Position numbers and translations under genes: made by a program. From NCBI GenBank assembly GCA_964519955.1, contig CAZFLM010000014.1, positions 1-64,000 on the forward strand: 64,000 nt of DNA, read 5' to 3'. The notes beneath the pieces were generated by a model, which ran no database searches, was not told the origin of the DNA, and saw only the letters and a list, made by a program, of their open reading frames with translations. Of this stretch, positions 17,950 to 27,600 are shown piece after piece. Position 1 is the first letter of the stretch; each line of letters opens with the position of its first letter. Source of the DNA: CAZFLM01 sp964519955. GTDB taxonomy: Bacteria > Armatimonadota > Chthonomonadetes > Chthonomonadales > CAJBBX01.

Positions 17950-18963
17950 TCAGCCCTCCGCGGGTTCGCCGATCAGCACGAGAGGCCGCTGCCGCGCGAT
18001 CCGCAGCGCCTCGCTCGCGGGGGCAGCCTCCGTGGGGATGTGGTAGATGACCTGGTCCGGCCGCAGCCCCTCGGCATACGCAGCCAGGTCGTCGGCCGCG
18101 CGGTCGTTGAGCTGCACCGCGCCCAGTTCCGGCATCTCGCGCCATGCCGGAATGTGCTGGCGATGCCCACCGCAGAGGTGGATGAGGCCCGGCCGCGGGT
18201 AGGCGCCGAGGAGTGCGGCGTCGAGTGGCGCCACGATGTCGCGGTAGGCGCGGGCCGAGACGAGGTGCGTGCTGCACCCGCAGATCTGGCCGCGGCCGGG
18301 CGGGGCGAAGCGCTGGCACGCGACGATGGGCTGCATACGCTCGGGCGGCAGGTTGCGCCGGAACCACTGATGCAGACGCCGCAGCAGGTCGTTGATGACC
18401 CCGAGATCGTGCCCCGCAGCCGCGGGCTCCTCCGCCATGGCGACGAGAAGCCGCTCGCCGAACAGGTTGATGCCGACGTTCAGGGCGCTCGCGATCGTGG
18501 GCAGCGCGAACACGACGAGCGGCGGATCCTGGCGCACGAACTCCCGCACCGCCCGTTTGACCAGGCGCCAGGTCGTGCTGCGAGCCAGGTTCGGCGCCGT
18601 GAGCTGCCCGATGGGCGTGTCGATGGGGTCGGACCACCACTGGCCCTCGTGGAACCGCACGCGCGCGCCGAACAGGCTGTCGACGAAGTGCACCCCGAAC
18701 GGGTTGTACTCCACGCAGAGCGGCCGGAACACGCGGCGATCGGCGAGCCGGTCGATCTGGGCGAGGCAGTCGTCAACAGCGCCCCGGACCCAGGCCGACG
18801 GGTCGGCGTACGCGTCCGCCCTGCCGACGCCGTTGATCCCGCTGATGTAGAAGGGCTCGTCCAGCGCGCAGCCGGCGTAGAGCGCGTCGAGCCGGCGCAG
18901 GTGGTCGCGCATAGCCGACGCCGCGCGCTCGATGGCGCCCGATGGCGGAGCAAGGGTGGGCAT
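17950..18963 (-). CDS. Uroporphyrinogen decarboxylase (URO-D) fold protein
   Basis: A 337-residue protein resembling the URO-D superfamily (including corrinoid methyltransferase-like members), not a haem-pathway decarboxylase. Supporting stretches are VEYNPFGVHFVDSLFG, GHDLGVINDLLRRLHQWF, CGCSTHLVSARAYRDIVAPLDAALLG and IHLCGGHRQHIPAWREMPELGAVQLND; the His/Cys-rich stretches could bind a metal. URO-D-like proteins of this kind are often found in sugar catabolic clusters of Armatimonadota, Planctomycetes and Lentisphaerae with no proven role. The start (ATG at 18963) is 14 bases after the stop of the GH43 gene, so the genes are cotranscribed. Confidence 0.75.
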   Translation of the reverse strand: MPTLAPPSGAIERAASAMRDHLRRLDALYAGCALDEPFYISGINGVGRADAYADPSAWVRGAVDDCLAQIDRLADRRVFRPLCVEYNPFGVHFVDSLFGARVRFHEGQWWSDPIDTPIGQLTAPNLARSTTWRLVKRAVREFVRQDPPLVVFALPTIASALNVGINLFGERLLVAMAEEPAAAGHDLGVINDLLRRLHQWFRRNLPPERMQPIVACQRFAPPGRGQICGCSTHLVSARAYRDIVAPLDAALLGAYPRPGLIHLCGGHRQHIPAWREMPELGAVQLNDRAADDLAAYAEGLRPDQVIYHIPTEAAPASEALRIARQRPLVLIGEPAEG

Positions 18964-18977
18964 GCGAGCCGGCGAGC

Positions 18978-19976
18978 CTACCGCGCCCGCAGCTTCGGCA
19001 CGGGGCGAGGCTCGGTGCTGGGCCCGTCGACGTACGGCGCGTCGCCCTTCCAGAGCAGGCGATCGATACGCAGCGTACGGCCCAGCGGGTTGCTGCCGTA
19101 GTGCGGCTCGTTCTGGGCGTCCCACGCGTGGTACACGATCCAGTCCTCGCCGCTGGGCAGGTGCACGACGCACTGGTGGCCGGGGCTGTAGACCTGCTCG
19201 GTGATGTTGTGCAGCAGCGGCGCATCGTCCTTCTTGTACGGCCCGGCGATGGACTTCGCCACGGCGTGCGACACACCGTACACCGCGCCGGCCTTGTCGC
19301 CGCTCTGGAAGCCGCCGACCGAGAAGAAGAGGTGGTAGAGCCCGTTGCGCAGGATCAGGGTGGGCGCCTCGTTGATGCCGAACTCCCAGGGGCGGTCCGG
19401 CTTCACCGCGAGGACCGGCTCGGTGACGGCGCTCATCAGGTCCGGCGCGAGCTTGCGCCACACGATGCGGCGCGGCTCCTCCTCCGAGTAGAACATGTAC
19501 GGCGTGCCGTCGGTATCGACGAAGAGCGTCGTGTCGATGACGCCGAGCGGGTTGTTGTCGGCGGGGCGCGCGAGGATCGCCTTGTCCTCAAACGGGCCGA
19601 GCGGCGTGTCGCACACGGCGATGCCGATCTCGCGCTTCTTCGAGGTCGGGTTCATCGCCGAGTAGGTCATGTAGTACCGGCCCTTGTAGGCCAGCACCTC
19701 GGGCGCCCACAGGTGCACGTTCGACCAGGGCGGGCGGAACGCGGTGCCCTTGTGCGTCCAGTGCACGAGGTCGGGCGACTCCATCACCTGGAAGCCGTAG
19801 CCGGGGGTCTCCGTCGCGTACGCATAGAACTTGCCGCCCGCCATGATCACGTGCGGGTCGGGGAAGTCGTGGGCGTACAACGGGTTCGTGTAGGTCCGTC
19901 CCGTCTGGCTCATCGCGCCTCCACTCGCCAGGGCCATCAGTGCCGCCACCAGCGCCGCCATGCCGACAACTCGCAT
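18978..19976 (-). CDS. Secreted glycoside hydrolase family 43 enzyme
   Basis: A 332-residue GH43-type five-bladed beta-propeller hydrolase with a signal peptide (residues 1-23). The three acidic residues of the family are visible: Asp40 in HDFPDPHV (base), Asp near 147 in GVIDTTLF (pKa modulator) and Glu near 203 in GINEAPTL (acid). Other blades read YMTYSAMNP, YHLFFSVGG and WIVYHAWD. The likely activity is arabinofuranosidase or xylosidase on plant-type polysaccharide; specificity cannot be read from sequence. It lies in an operon with oxidoreductases that would process the released sugar. Confidence 0.9.
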   Translation of the reverse strand: MRVVGMAALVAALMALASGGAMSQTGRTYTNPLYAHDFPDPHVIMAGGKFYAYATETPGYGFQVMESPDLVHWTHKGTAFRPPWSNVHLWAPEVLAYKGRYYMTYSAMNPTSKKREIGIAVCDTPLGPFEDKAILARPADNNPLGVIDTTLFVDTDGTPYMFYSEEEPRRIVWRKLAPDLMSAVTEPVLAVKPDRPWEFGINEAPTLILRNGLYHLFFSVGGFQSGDKAGAVYGVSHAVAKSIAGPYKKDDAPLLHNITEQVYSPGHQCVVHLPSGEDWIVYHAWDAQNEPHYGSNPLGRTLRIDRLLWKGDAPYVDGPSTEPRPVPKLRAR

Positions 19977-20097
19977 GCTGCTACTCGCTCTCGTCTGATC
20001 GTGGGACCGGCGGGCCCACCCACGCGCCCGCCGGTAATCCCAGAACACTCGCATCCCTGCGCAACGCCGAAGTTTGGCCCTTCCCGCCGCCGCGAAC

Positions 20098-20143
20098 AGC
20101 GCCGTGGTGGGGCGGACGTCTCTGCCCGCCAGGCAGGACTCAG
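20098..20143. repeat. Diverged copy of the dispersed hairpin repeat
   Basis: The gap between the GH43 and dehydrogenase genes contains CGCCGTGGTGGGGCGGACGT followed by CTCTGCCCGCCAGGCAGG, a decayed form of the hairpin repeat that fills the gaps of the injection-system operon. It shows that the family is not confined to that operon. Confidence 0.5.
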
Positions 20144-21145
20144 CTACACCTCGTCCACCCGCACGATCCGGCCCGTGTCGATGGACTTGATCGCGGCATG
20201 GATCACCTGCTGCGCGGCCAAGCCGTCGACGCCGGAGCCGTCGATCTCCTCGGGTTTCGCGCCTGCGTCGACCTGCTTGATGAAGCAGCAGATCCGCTCG
20301 CGGAAGGTGTCGTCGAAGTCGCGGTACCCGCCAAAGACCGGGTTCGTGTAGACCTGCTTCACCAGGTCGTCCGCCGGGTAGAGCGTCGCCTGACGCCACA
20401 TGTCCTCGACGACGAAGCGCCCCTTGGTGCCCGCCACCTCGACCCGCTCCATGGGATGGCCGCGCGCCAGGTCGTAGCTGCTCGTCAGGTGCCCCACCAT
20501 GCCGTTCGCCAGCCGGAAGTTCCAGGAGGCGGTCGACCAGATGTTGCGGCCGGGCGCCTTCATGCCGAAGCACTGCACCTCGACGATGTCGCCGCAGTAG
20601 TGGCGGATCATGTCGATGGAGTGCGGGTTGAGCGCCTTCAGGTGGTAGTTGGCCGTCTCGAACTGGCCGGGCCGGCCAATCCAGAGCGCCACGTTGATGA
20701 ACACGAGGTCGCCCAGGCGTCCCTCGTCCATCCACTTCTTCGCGGTGCGCGCGGCCGTGGTGAAGCGGTGGTTGAAGTCGATGCCGAAGCAGCGGCCCTC
20801 CTCCTTCGCCACCCGAACCATCTCGCGCGCGTTGTCCAGATCGTTGCTGATGGGCTTCTCACAGAGCACCGCGCAGCCGGCCCGCAGCGCCTGCAGCGTC
20901 GGCTCGCAGTGGTCGCTGGAGTACTCGTAGCCGCCGGTCGCCACGCTCACCATGTTTGGCTTGAGGGCGGCCAGCATCTCCGGCGCGCTGAGGAACCAGG
21001 GCACGCCCAGGCGCTCGCCCGCGGCCTTCGCCCGCTCTTCGATTCGATCGCACACGCCCACCAGTTGAGCTGCCTCGCAGCCCTGGTGGATCCGCGCGTG
21101 CAAGTTCCCGATCGGCCCCAGGCCGATCACACACGTTCGCAGCAT
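20144..21145 (-). CDS. Gfo/Idh/MocA-family oxidoreductase
   Basis: A 333-residue NAD(P)-dependent sugar dehydrogenase-like protein. The Rossmann motif is GLGPIGNLHARIH near the start; the conserved cofactor/substrate motif CEKPIS (EKP) lies around residue 92-97; and GIDFNHRF is typical of the start of the C-terminal domain. Catalytic Asp/His candidates are in LNPHSIDMIRHYCGD. The length is usual. It is closely similar in layout to the second dehydrogenase encoded upstream, so they may act on successive or alternative sugars (for example inositol or a keto-sugar). It has a 167-base gap before the GH43 gene but the same direction. Confidence 0.9.
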   Translation of the reverse strand: MLRTCVIGLGPIGNLHARIHQGCEAAQLVGVCDRIEERAKAAGERLGVPWFLSAPEMLAALKPNMVSVATGGYEYSSDHCEPTLQALRAGCAVLCEKPISNDLDNAREMVRVAKEEGRCFGIDFNHRFTTAARTAKKWMDEGRLGDLVFINVALWIGRPGQFETANYHLKALNPHSIDMIRHYCGDIVEVQCFGMKAPGRNIWSTASWNFRLANGMVGHLTSSYDLARGHPMERVEVAGTKGRFVVEDMWRQATLYPADDLVKQVYTNPVFGGYRDFDDTFRERICCFIKQVDAGAKPEEIDGSGVDGLAAQQVIHAAIKSIDTGRIVRVDEV

Positions 21146-21172
21146 GAATCGCTTCTTCCACTAACAGGATCA

Positions 21173-21240
21173 GGACTTGGGACTTGGGGATTGGAGATGC
21201 GCGTGCCAGCCGGCAGCCCCATGCCCCAGGTCCCAAGTCC
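21173..21240. repeat. Long imperfect inverted repeat between two dehydrogenase genes
   Basis: Two 17-base arms, 21173-21189 and 21224-21240, pair with one G-T position (GGACTTGGGACTTGGGG against CCCCAGGTCCCAAGTCC). The loop is about 34 bases. It would fold as a strong hairpin in the operon mRNA and could shield or partly terminate it. There is no U-tract. Confidence 0.6.
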
Positions 21241-21251
21241 CAGTTGCTCGA

Positions 21252-22376
21252 CTACCCGATGGTCGCCGGATCGCCGTGGATCGGAGGCAGCGGATGCGGC
21301 CGCACGATCTCGCCACCGTTCTCGTAGGACTCCATGACCGCCCAGGTGTACTCCAGGGCCGCCAGCGCATCGCGGCCGGAGGCGCGCAGGTTCTCGCGCC
21401 ACACGCCGTTCGTCACGTCCTCCATGAAGGCGTGAATGCGCAGGGGGAACGTCTGGCCGAAGTCGGTGATGCCCGTGTCGGTGACCTCGGGCCCATCCGC
21501 GGCGCCGCCCGACATCTTCGACGGATCGCCCGCCTTGCCCGCGCCCGGGGCCGGCCAGAAGGTCACCTTCTCGATGCAGTTCTCGATGCAGAACGTGCCG
21601 CGCGTGCCTGCGACTTCCAGGCTCCACCAGCCGCCCAAGCCGTAGGTCGCGTCGCCGCGCTGCGAGATCAGGTAGCCAACGCAGTCATTGGCGAAGCGCA
21701 CGTGCACGGAGACCGTCGAGAGCATGACGTCGCTGGCGGTGCGGCGGACGCCCGGCCGGTTCACGAACGCCTGCACGTGCGTCACGTCGCCGCAGAAGTG
21801 GCGCATGACCGCGAACGGGTGCGTGAGGAACGCCTTGAAGTGGGCGTAGGGGAAGCCCCACCATCGAGCGTCCTTGCCGGGCGCGTAGGTCAGCTCGCCG
21901 GCGGAGAAGCCCATCTTGTGGAGGCAGTAGACCAACTCGCCGATCTGGCCGTTGTCCATGTACTCCTTGGCCTTCTCGGCGGTCGGCGTGAAGTAGTGGT
22001 TCAGGTTGCAGCCGAGGTAGAGCCCCTTCTCCGCCGCGGTCTTGACGAGCAGGCGGGCCTCGCCGATGTCGTTGCAGAGGGGCTTCTCGACCAGGACAGC
22101 CTTGCCCGCGTCGAGGGCCTCCATCGCCGGCTCGAAGTGCCAGCTACCGTTCTCGAAGCCGCCGGTGCACACGTCGACGACGTCCAGGTCCTCGTTCCGC
22201 AGCATGTCGGCCAGGGAGTAGTACGCCTTCACGCCGTGCTTCTCGGCGCCCGCGTCCGCCCGCTCCTTCACGACATCGCAGATCGCGACCAGGTTGGACA
22301 GCTCGTCCTTGCTGTGCGCGTCCGCATGTCCCATGCCGATGCCTCGCGCACCGACAATACCCACCTTGAGAGCCAT
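21252..22376 (-). CDS. Gfo/Idh/MocA-family oxidoreductase
   Basis: A 374-residue NAD(P)-dependent oxidoreductase. The N-terminal VGIVGARGIGMGHADAH is a variant Rossmann motif; VEKPLCND (EKP motif) and GCNLNHYFTPTAEKAKEYM follow as in the family. The substrate-site region reads AFLTHPFAVMRHFCGDV. I chose the ATG at 22376, preceded by GAGGGGAA, rather than the in-frame start at 22391. It is the first gene of the sugar operon, and a perfect palindrome sits just upstream of its ribosome binding site, so this gene is the likely point of control. Confidence 0.9.
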   Translation of the reverse strand: MALKVGIVGARGIGMGHADAHSKDELSNLVAICDVVKERADAGAEKHGVKAYYSLADMLRNEDLDVVDVCTGGFENGSWHFEPAMEALDAGKAVLVEKPLCNDIGEARLLVKTAAEKGLYLGCNLNHYFTPTAEKAKEYMDNGQIGELVYCLHKMGFSAGELTYAPGKDARWWGFPYAHFKAFLTHPFAVMRHFCGDVTHVQAFVNRPGVRRTASDVMLSTVSVHVRFANDCVGYLISQRGDATYGLGGWWSLEVAGTRGTFCIENCIEKVTFWPAPGAGKAGDPSKMSGGAADGPEVTDTGITDFGQTFPLRIHAFMEDVTNGVWRENLRASGRDALAALEYTWAVMESYENGGEIVRPHPLPPIHGDPATIG

Positions 22377-22389
22377 TGCTCTTCCCCTC

Positions 22390-22403
22390 ACAACACGTGT
22401 TGT
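22390..22403. promoter_or_regulatory. Perfect 14-bp palindrome, candidate operator of the sugar operon
   Basis: ACAACACGTGTTGT is a perfect dyad lying 14-27 bases upstream of the ATG of the first dehydrogenase gene. Its size and position resemble operators of LacI- or GntR/AraR-type sugar repressors. No regulator gene is present in the window. Confidence 0.6.
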
Positions 22404-22455
22404 ATGCGTCAGGGCCCGCCGGAGCGGTCCCCATCGTCCTACCGAATGCGCCAGA

Positions 22456-22492
22456 CCCCTCCCCCAACCCCCTCCCGCAAGGGGCGGGGGCT
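22456..22492. repeat. Dispersed C-rich hairpin repeat, copy 1
   Basis: This 37-base element runs from CCCCTCCCCCAACCCC through CTCCCGCAAGGGGCGGGGGC. The CCCC...GCAA...GGGG part folds as a hairpin with a GCAA loop. Identical copies lie at 27766-27802 and 27890-27926. Here it lies between the end of the eCIS operon and the head of the sugar operon, and could act as a terminator-like boundary. Confidence 0.8.
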
Positions 22493-22600
22493 AACGGGCC
22501 GGAGCCGCTACGGGGATTCGTTCATCGGGGCGCAGCGCGATCCCTCCCTCGCCCGCGACATCGGCCGCGATAGATGGGGTATGGGCCGCCCGGCCCTCGG

Positions 22601-23059
22601 TCAGAGCGGGAGCAGCCAGGCGTGCGGGGGGTCGGAGACCACCTCGATGCCGGCGACCTCGCCGACCAGGACGCCGCACTCGGCCGCCTCGGGTGACGAT
22701 CGGATGCGGAGGAGCGGCTGAACCCTGAGCGACAGGTGGCGGACCGACACGAGGGCATCGGCGCCAAGCCATACGGGGTTATCGGCGCCAAGCGTCACGA
22801 CGTGACAGACGCCGGCTGGTATCTCCACGAAGAGGGGGCCGGTGCGCGTCCACGTCTGTGGCTCGGCCTCGAGTGTCACGCACACGTCGGGCTGCGACGA
22901 CGACCACACGCGTAGGGCGAGGTTGTCCCAGCCCCACGGGTTGCCACGGTCCCAGACCCGGATCGGCGCGCGCGTCCGGTTGCGGATCTCCACGCGAAGC
23001 TCCGCCCCGTGGACCTGAGCAACCAGCTCCAGTTGGCCGGACAGATCGCCGGTACCCAA
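22601..23059 (-). CDS. Small beta-rich hypothetical protein at the end of the eCIS operon
   Basis: A 152-residue protein using a TTG start at 23059, preceded by GGAGG with seven bases of spacing. The alternating hydrophobic pattern (GAELRVEIRNRTRAPIRVWD, LALRVWSS, LSLRVQPLLRIR) suggests an immunoglobulin-like beta sandwich. There is no signal peptide or transmembrane segment. It is 30 bases downstream of the DUF4157 putative effector gene and is the last gene of the injection-system operon, so an accessory role (cargo chaperone, immunity or regulator) is possible but unproven. I do not recognise a family. Confidence 0.6.
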   Translation of the reverse strand: MGTGDLSGQLELVAQVHGAELRVEIRNRTRAPIRVWDRGNPWGWDNLALRVWSSSQPDVCVTLEAEPQTWTRTGPLFVEIPAGVCHVVTLGADNPVWLGADALVSVRHLSLRVQPLLRIRSSPEAAECGVLVGEVAGIEVVSDPPHAWLLPL

Positions 23060-23089
23060 GCTCCAGCCTCCACTCCGGCGCGAGACGCC

Positions 23090-24601
23090 TCACCATGTAA
23101 CGGTCACGAAGTCCTCCGTGCCCAGGACGGCCTCGTTGTTCGCCACGTCGACGACCTGGAGCATGAAGTCCCACTGTCCCTGGAGCCGCCTCGCCGGGCC
23201 GCCCGGGTCGTCGGAGCCCGTGTACGTGTCGCCGAACGCCTGGTTGCGCTGCCCGGTGCCGTCCACGTACTGATCGAAGGTCTGCGGATCGGAGAACCTG
23301 TCGCCGCGGTGTCCGTAGCGCTTGTTGAACCAGTCGCGGTCCTCGTACCACGCCACCGCCGGCGACCCAGCCGGGAACCCGCGATGCGGCACACCCGTCG
23401 GGCCGAATGCGGCGCCGGCAGTGGCGTCCCACGAGATGTACTGCCGCACCTCGCAGCACGACGGGAAGATCTGCATGGCCGGGTTAGTCTCGAACGCGGC
23501 GGCCATGTCGAAGTGCGCCGTCTTGCGCCGGCCCGAGACCGTGCAAGGGATCACGCCGTTCGGCGTGTACGTCGGCCCCGAGCGGAGGCTCCCGTGCCCG
23601 GCGCCCTCCGCGGCGAACTCGCGGAACAGAGGCCCGGCGGTCCGCGGACCGAGCTGCCCGTCCTGCGTCAGCCCCTGCACCGCCTGCCAGTACACGATGG
23701 CGTTGGTCAGGTCCGCGTCGACGACGGCCGGGTCCGGGTCCACACCCAGCACGTCGCGGACCTCGCGGATCACGGCGTCGCCGGCCGGTATGAGGACACG
23801 GTTGTTGTAGTCGATGGCCGCCTGCATCTCCACGGCGGACAGCCTGCGCCCGGCGGCGCGCGGACGCGGAGGCTCCAGCGCCCAGTCGCACTGCACCAGC
23901 CCATCCGGACCCGGCGCGCGGGTGCCGATCTCCTCCTCGTCCTCCTCGCCGGTGCGTGAGGCGCGCGACACGCTGTCGGCCCCGCCGCCGGACTGCTGGA
24001 CAACGTGGGTCAGCTCGTGCGCGAGCAGGCGCCCGCCCTCCGGCGTGTTGGGCGCGTACTGGCCCTCGCCGAACGCCACGTCGCGGCCATGGGTGAACGC
24101 CCGGGCGTGCAGCGACTGCGCCAGATCGGCGGCCGCGTGGTTCGTGTGGACCCGCACGTCGCCGAAGTCGCGCCCGAAGCGGGGCTCGAAGAAGGCACGC
24201 GCCGACTGCGGCAGCGGCTGGCCAAGGCCCCGCAGCCCGGCCACTCCGTCGGCGACCTCCGGGGTAAGCGAGGCGGCCGCACCATCGACACCGCTCGTCC
24301 GGATGGTCTGCAGCTCCTCCTCGTCGTCGTCCTCCTGGCGCCGCAGCGACGGATCGGGCATCCGCATCACGTGGTCCGCAACACGGTCCGCCTCCTGCTC
24401 GAACGCGTCGCCAGGGGCGCCCGCGCTCAGCTTGGGCTGCACACACGACGACGGCGCGGCGAGGAGGCGCAGCGTCGCCTGGTTGCCGCGGGCTGCGTGG
24501 CGGCCGGCCGGAGCTGCGCCGTGCTGCAGCGTCGCGCGGACGGCCTCCGGAACCGCGCGTATTGGGCTCGCGTGCTGCGCTTGCGCGTGTGCATGAACCA
24601 T
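23090..24601 (-). CDS. DUF4157 (eCIS core) protein, putative metallopeptidase-type effector
   Basis: A 503-residue protein and the most likely cargo of the injection system. The N-terminus has the leader often seen before this domain (VQPKLSAGAPGDAFEQEADRVADHVM, residues about 54-79). The DUF4157 domain follows (about 125-205), with FGRDFGDVRVHTN and the zinc motif HELTH (His195, Glu196, His199). Around residues 250-320 a peptidoglycan-binding-like repeat is visible (NAIVYWQAVQGLTQDGQLGPRT). The last 170 residues form a separate region with a Cys pair (FPSCCEVRQYISWD), HRG and RYGHRGDRFSD motifs that I do not recognise. DUF4157 is a known marker of eCIS loci, often in effectors. Confidence 0.85.
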   Translation of the reverse strand: MVHAHAQAQHASPIRAVPEAVRATLQHGAAPAGRHAARGNQATLRLLAAPSSCVQPKLSAGAPGDAFEQEADRVADHVMRMPDPSLRRQEDDDEEELQTIRTSGVDGAAASLTPEVADGVAGLRGLGQPLPQSARAFFEPRFGRDFGDVRVHTNHAAADLAQSLHARAFTHGRDVAFGEGQYAPNTPEGGRLLAHELTHVVQQSGGGADSVSRASRTGEEDEEEIGTRAPGPDGLVQCDWALEPPRPRAAGRRLSAVEMQAAIDYNNRVLIPAGDAVIREVRDVLGVDPDPAVVDADLTNAIVYWQAVQGLTQDGQLGPRTAGPLFREFAAEGAGHGSLRSGPTYTPNGVIPCTVSGRRKTAHFDMAAAFETNPAMQIFPSCCEVRQYISWDATAGAAFGPTGVPHRGFPAGSPAVAWYEDRDWFNKRYGHRGDRFSDPQTFDQYVDGTGQRNQAFGDTYTGSDDPGGPARRLQGQWDFMLQVVDVANNEAVLGTEDFVTVTW

Positions 24602-24616
24602 GGCGCACCTCCAGAA

Positions 24617-27600
24617 CTACGACACGTCGTTGTACGTCACCCACGCCGGCAGCCCCGCCGCCCGGGCAGGCAGGCGCACATTCCCCAGGATCACGTTGCC
24701 GGTGACCGCCGTGTGCGGGCAGATGACCCGCAGCGCGTTCGGCGTCACCACCGCCTCGTTCGTCTTGGGCGCCTGCTGCACCGGGTACTCGTTGATCACG
24801 ACGTTCCCGATGACCGACGCGCGAGACAGGGTCAGCAACTGCCCGGTCCACACCAACGGGTTCTTGCTGCGCAGGCGGTTGGCCGCCACTGTCACGGCCC
24901 CGAGCACGCCGGACAGGTCGATGACCATCATGGCCCAGAGCGACAGCAGGTCCGGCATCTCGGCGTCGACCGTGTTGGACTCGATGTGCAGCTCGAGCGA
25001 CAGCCCGTGCGTGCTCTCTTGGGACGCTGCGATCACGTTGACGAGGCTCGACACGGTTGCGTACGCGCGGGCCTGGATGGTCGGCGCCTCCGCGGACGCG
25101 GTCGGCTCCACCCGGACAGCCTCCGCCGCCTCAGGCTTAGTTGCATCCGACGCTACGTTGGCGTCCGAGCGGCGCACCGTCCGGGTCGCGTCGGTGTCCG
25201 CGGGCTTGGGCTTCACGTCAGGTACGTCTGCCACGTCCCGCACCGCCGCGCGGCGGATCTCCACCGTGCGGTCGAGCACGCTCTGCACCACCCGGCGGAC
25301 CGCCGCGGGGGTCGAATGGTCCGGCAGCTCCTCGATCAGCGAGCCCTGGCGCAGGCGCTCCGGCGTGAACCCCTTCGGCATGGGGTACGCCGCCGCAAAC
25401 GACGCCAGCCGCTGGAAGCCCGGCTGATCCGCTGCCGTGCTCATGGCGGCGGCGACCTGGGTCGGCGCGTCCTCCTGCATGCGCTTGTACTTCGCGCCCG
25501 CAACTACCTGGCTGGAGATCGGCAGGTAGCCGGCCCCGAAGAGCAGCCCGGCCGCGCAGTCGAGCATCCGGTTGTCCTCGATGCGGATGGCGCCCGCCGC
25601 GTTCGCAGCGATCACGGCCGCCAGCGTGACGCCGGAGAACCGGTTGTCGCGGATGAGCGCGTCGTTCAGCAGCGTCGTCGCAAGCTGCGCCTGCTTCTGG
25701 CCCGCCGCGCGCAGCAGTGTCGGAAAGAGCACGAAGCCCGCGAGCAGGTTGTTCAGGTTGTGCTGCTCCTGGTGCAGGAACCGGTTGCCCTCCAGGCGCA
25801 GGCCCCAGCACTCGCTCGCCGAGAGCATGCCGATGCCGAGCACGTGGCCGCCTGCCTCCGGCAGCAGGCTGAAGCGGAACAGGCAGCCCTCCACCGCCAG
25901 GTTCGCGCAGTGCACGGTGTGCAGGCCTATCGAGACCGCGACCGTCTGCAGCTCGTCGGCGGTCACGGGCGCGACGTCCGCCAGCTTCCCTCCGGCCTTG
26001 GCGAAGGCGACGAGCGGCAGGTGGAACCGGATGCCGCGGATCGTCACGTCGTCCGCGTGGGTGAGCACGACCAGCCCGTCGACGAACTCGTGCAGCGATC
26101 CCGGCGCCGCCTCGAAGACCACGCCGTCCTGGCACGCCGCGAGCGTGAGGTGCGAGTGCTGCGGACCGAGGCGCAGCGGCTCCCGCAGCACGTACTTGCC
26201 CGGCTTCAGGCACACCGTCACCGGCCCGCCCTGGCAGTAGCGATCGACCACCCACTGCAGCGTGTGCCTGCCGTGGAGGTCGCTCGGGCGCAAGGTGACG
26301 GTACAGCATCCACGGCGCCCCGTCAGCGCAACCAGGTCCTCGAAGTGGTTGCGGCAGTCGGTGACGGGCTGCTCCGCATCCGTCCAGTCGATGACCGCCA
26401 GCGGGCAGACCCAGCGGCGCGGACCGTCGGGCGGTTGGAAGGACTCCTGGAAGCGCCGCGGGAAGACCTGGCCGGGGATACCGAGCAGCGGGTCGGCCTC
26501 GATGGCGGGGCGGACGGCGATCTGCCAGTAGTCGCCGACGACGAAGGGGCCGCCGTGCATCGTGACCTGCAGTCCCGAGCCGTCGAGCGTCACCGCCGTG
26601 TCTGCCGTGAAGGGCTTCTCCTGCTCCCACACTCGGACGAACAGCGGAATGTCCACCTTCGCCTCGGCCGCCGCCAGGTAGAGGCCGGCCAGCGCGTCGG
26701 TCAGCACCAGCGTCTGCGTGTCGGGATCGTAGGCCGCAGCCGCCGTCGTGACAAAGCCCCACCCGGCAGCCACCCACTCGTCGCCGGCCAGGTGCGCGGT
26801 GGGCAGCAGCACCTCGATGGCCTGCCCCTTGCGCGGCTGGTGGAACGCGTCGACCGGCTGCGGCTTGAGCGTGAGCGTCGTCGAGTTCACGACCTTGGCG
26901 CGGTACAGGAACGAGGCGTTGTCGAAGCTCCAGAGCAGCTTGCCCGCGCCAGAGACCTGCACGCGGATGAGCTGGTTGTCCGCGCCGAGGTAGCCGCCCT
27001 GAGCCGCCGGGTCGCACTTGCCGTCGCCGCCACCCGCGTCGGTGAAGCCCACCTTCAGCCGGCTGAGCGACACGAGCTGGGCGGTGCCGTGGTCGAGTTT
27101 CAGGCCCTTCGCCAGCGCCGCCGCCTCCAGCTCCGCCAGCGCGGTCACGCACTCGCCCTTCTCCAGCGCCCGGCACTCGGCGTGCTGCATCAGGCGCTTG
27201 CGCTGCGCGGTGTCCGGTCCGCCAAGCGCCACCTCGCGGAGGGTCGGGTCCTCGATGGCGCTGACCTCTTGCTCGCTCAGGGTGAGGTAGACGAACTCGC
27301 GGCTGGCGCGGGACGCCTCCACATGCGGTGAGAGCGCGCCGATGGGCATGTCGAGCCAGCCCAACTGGCGCTGCGCGAGGTACTTCACCGGCGCCGGAAC
27401 GGTCACCCGCACGCCGCCGACGTACATGGAGCCCGGCCCCACCGCGAAGTTGCGGTCCCACTCGCCCGCGTCGTTCTTCGCGACGAACACCTCGTACCCG
27501 TTGTCCGGGGTACCGCAGACGCCAACGATCTCCCGGACCTCGGCCTCGTTGAGGTCGCTGGCGATGTCGGCCGCCTCGTTCCAGTCGGCTTCGAGGAAGA

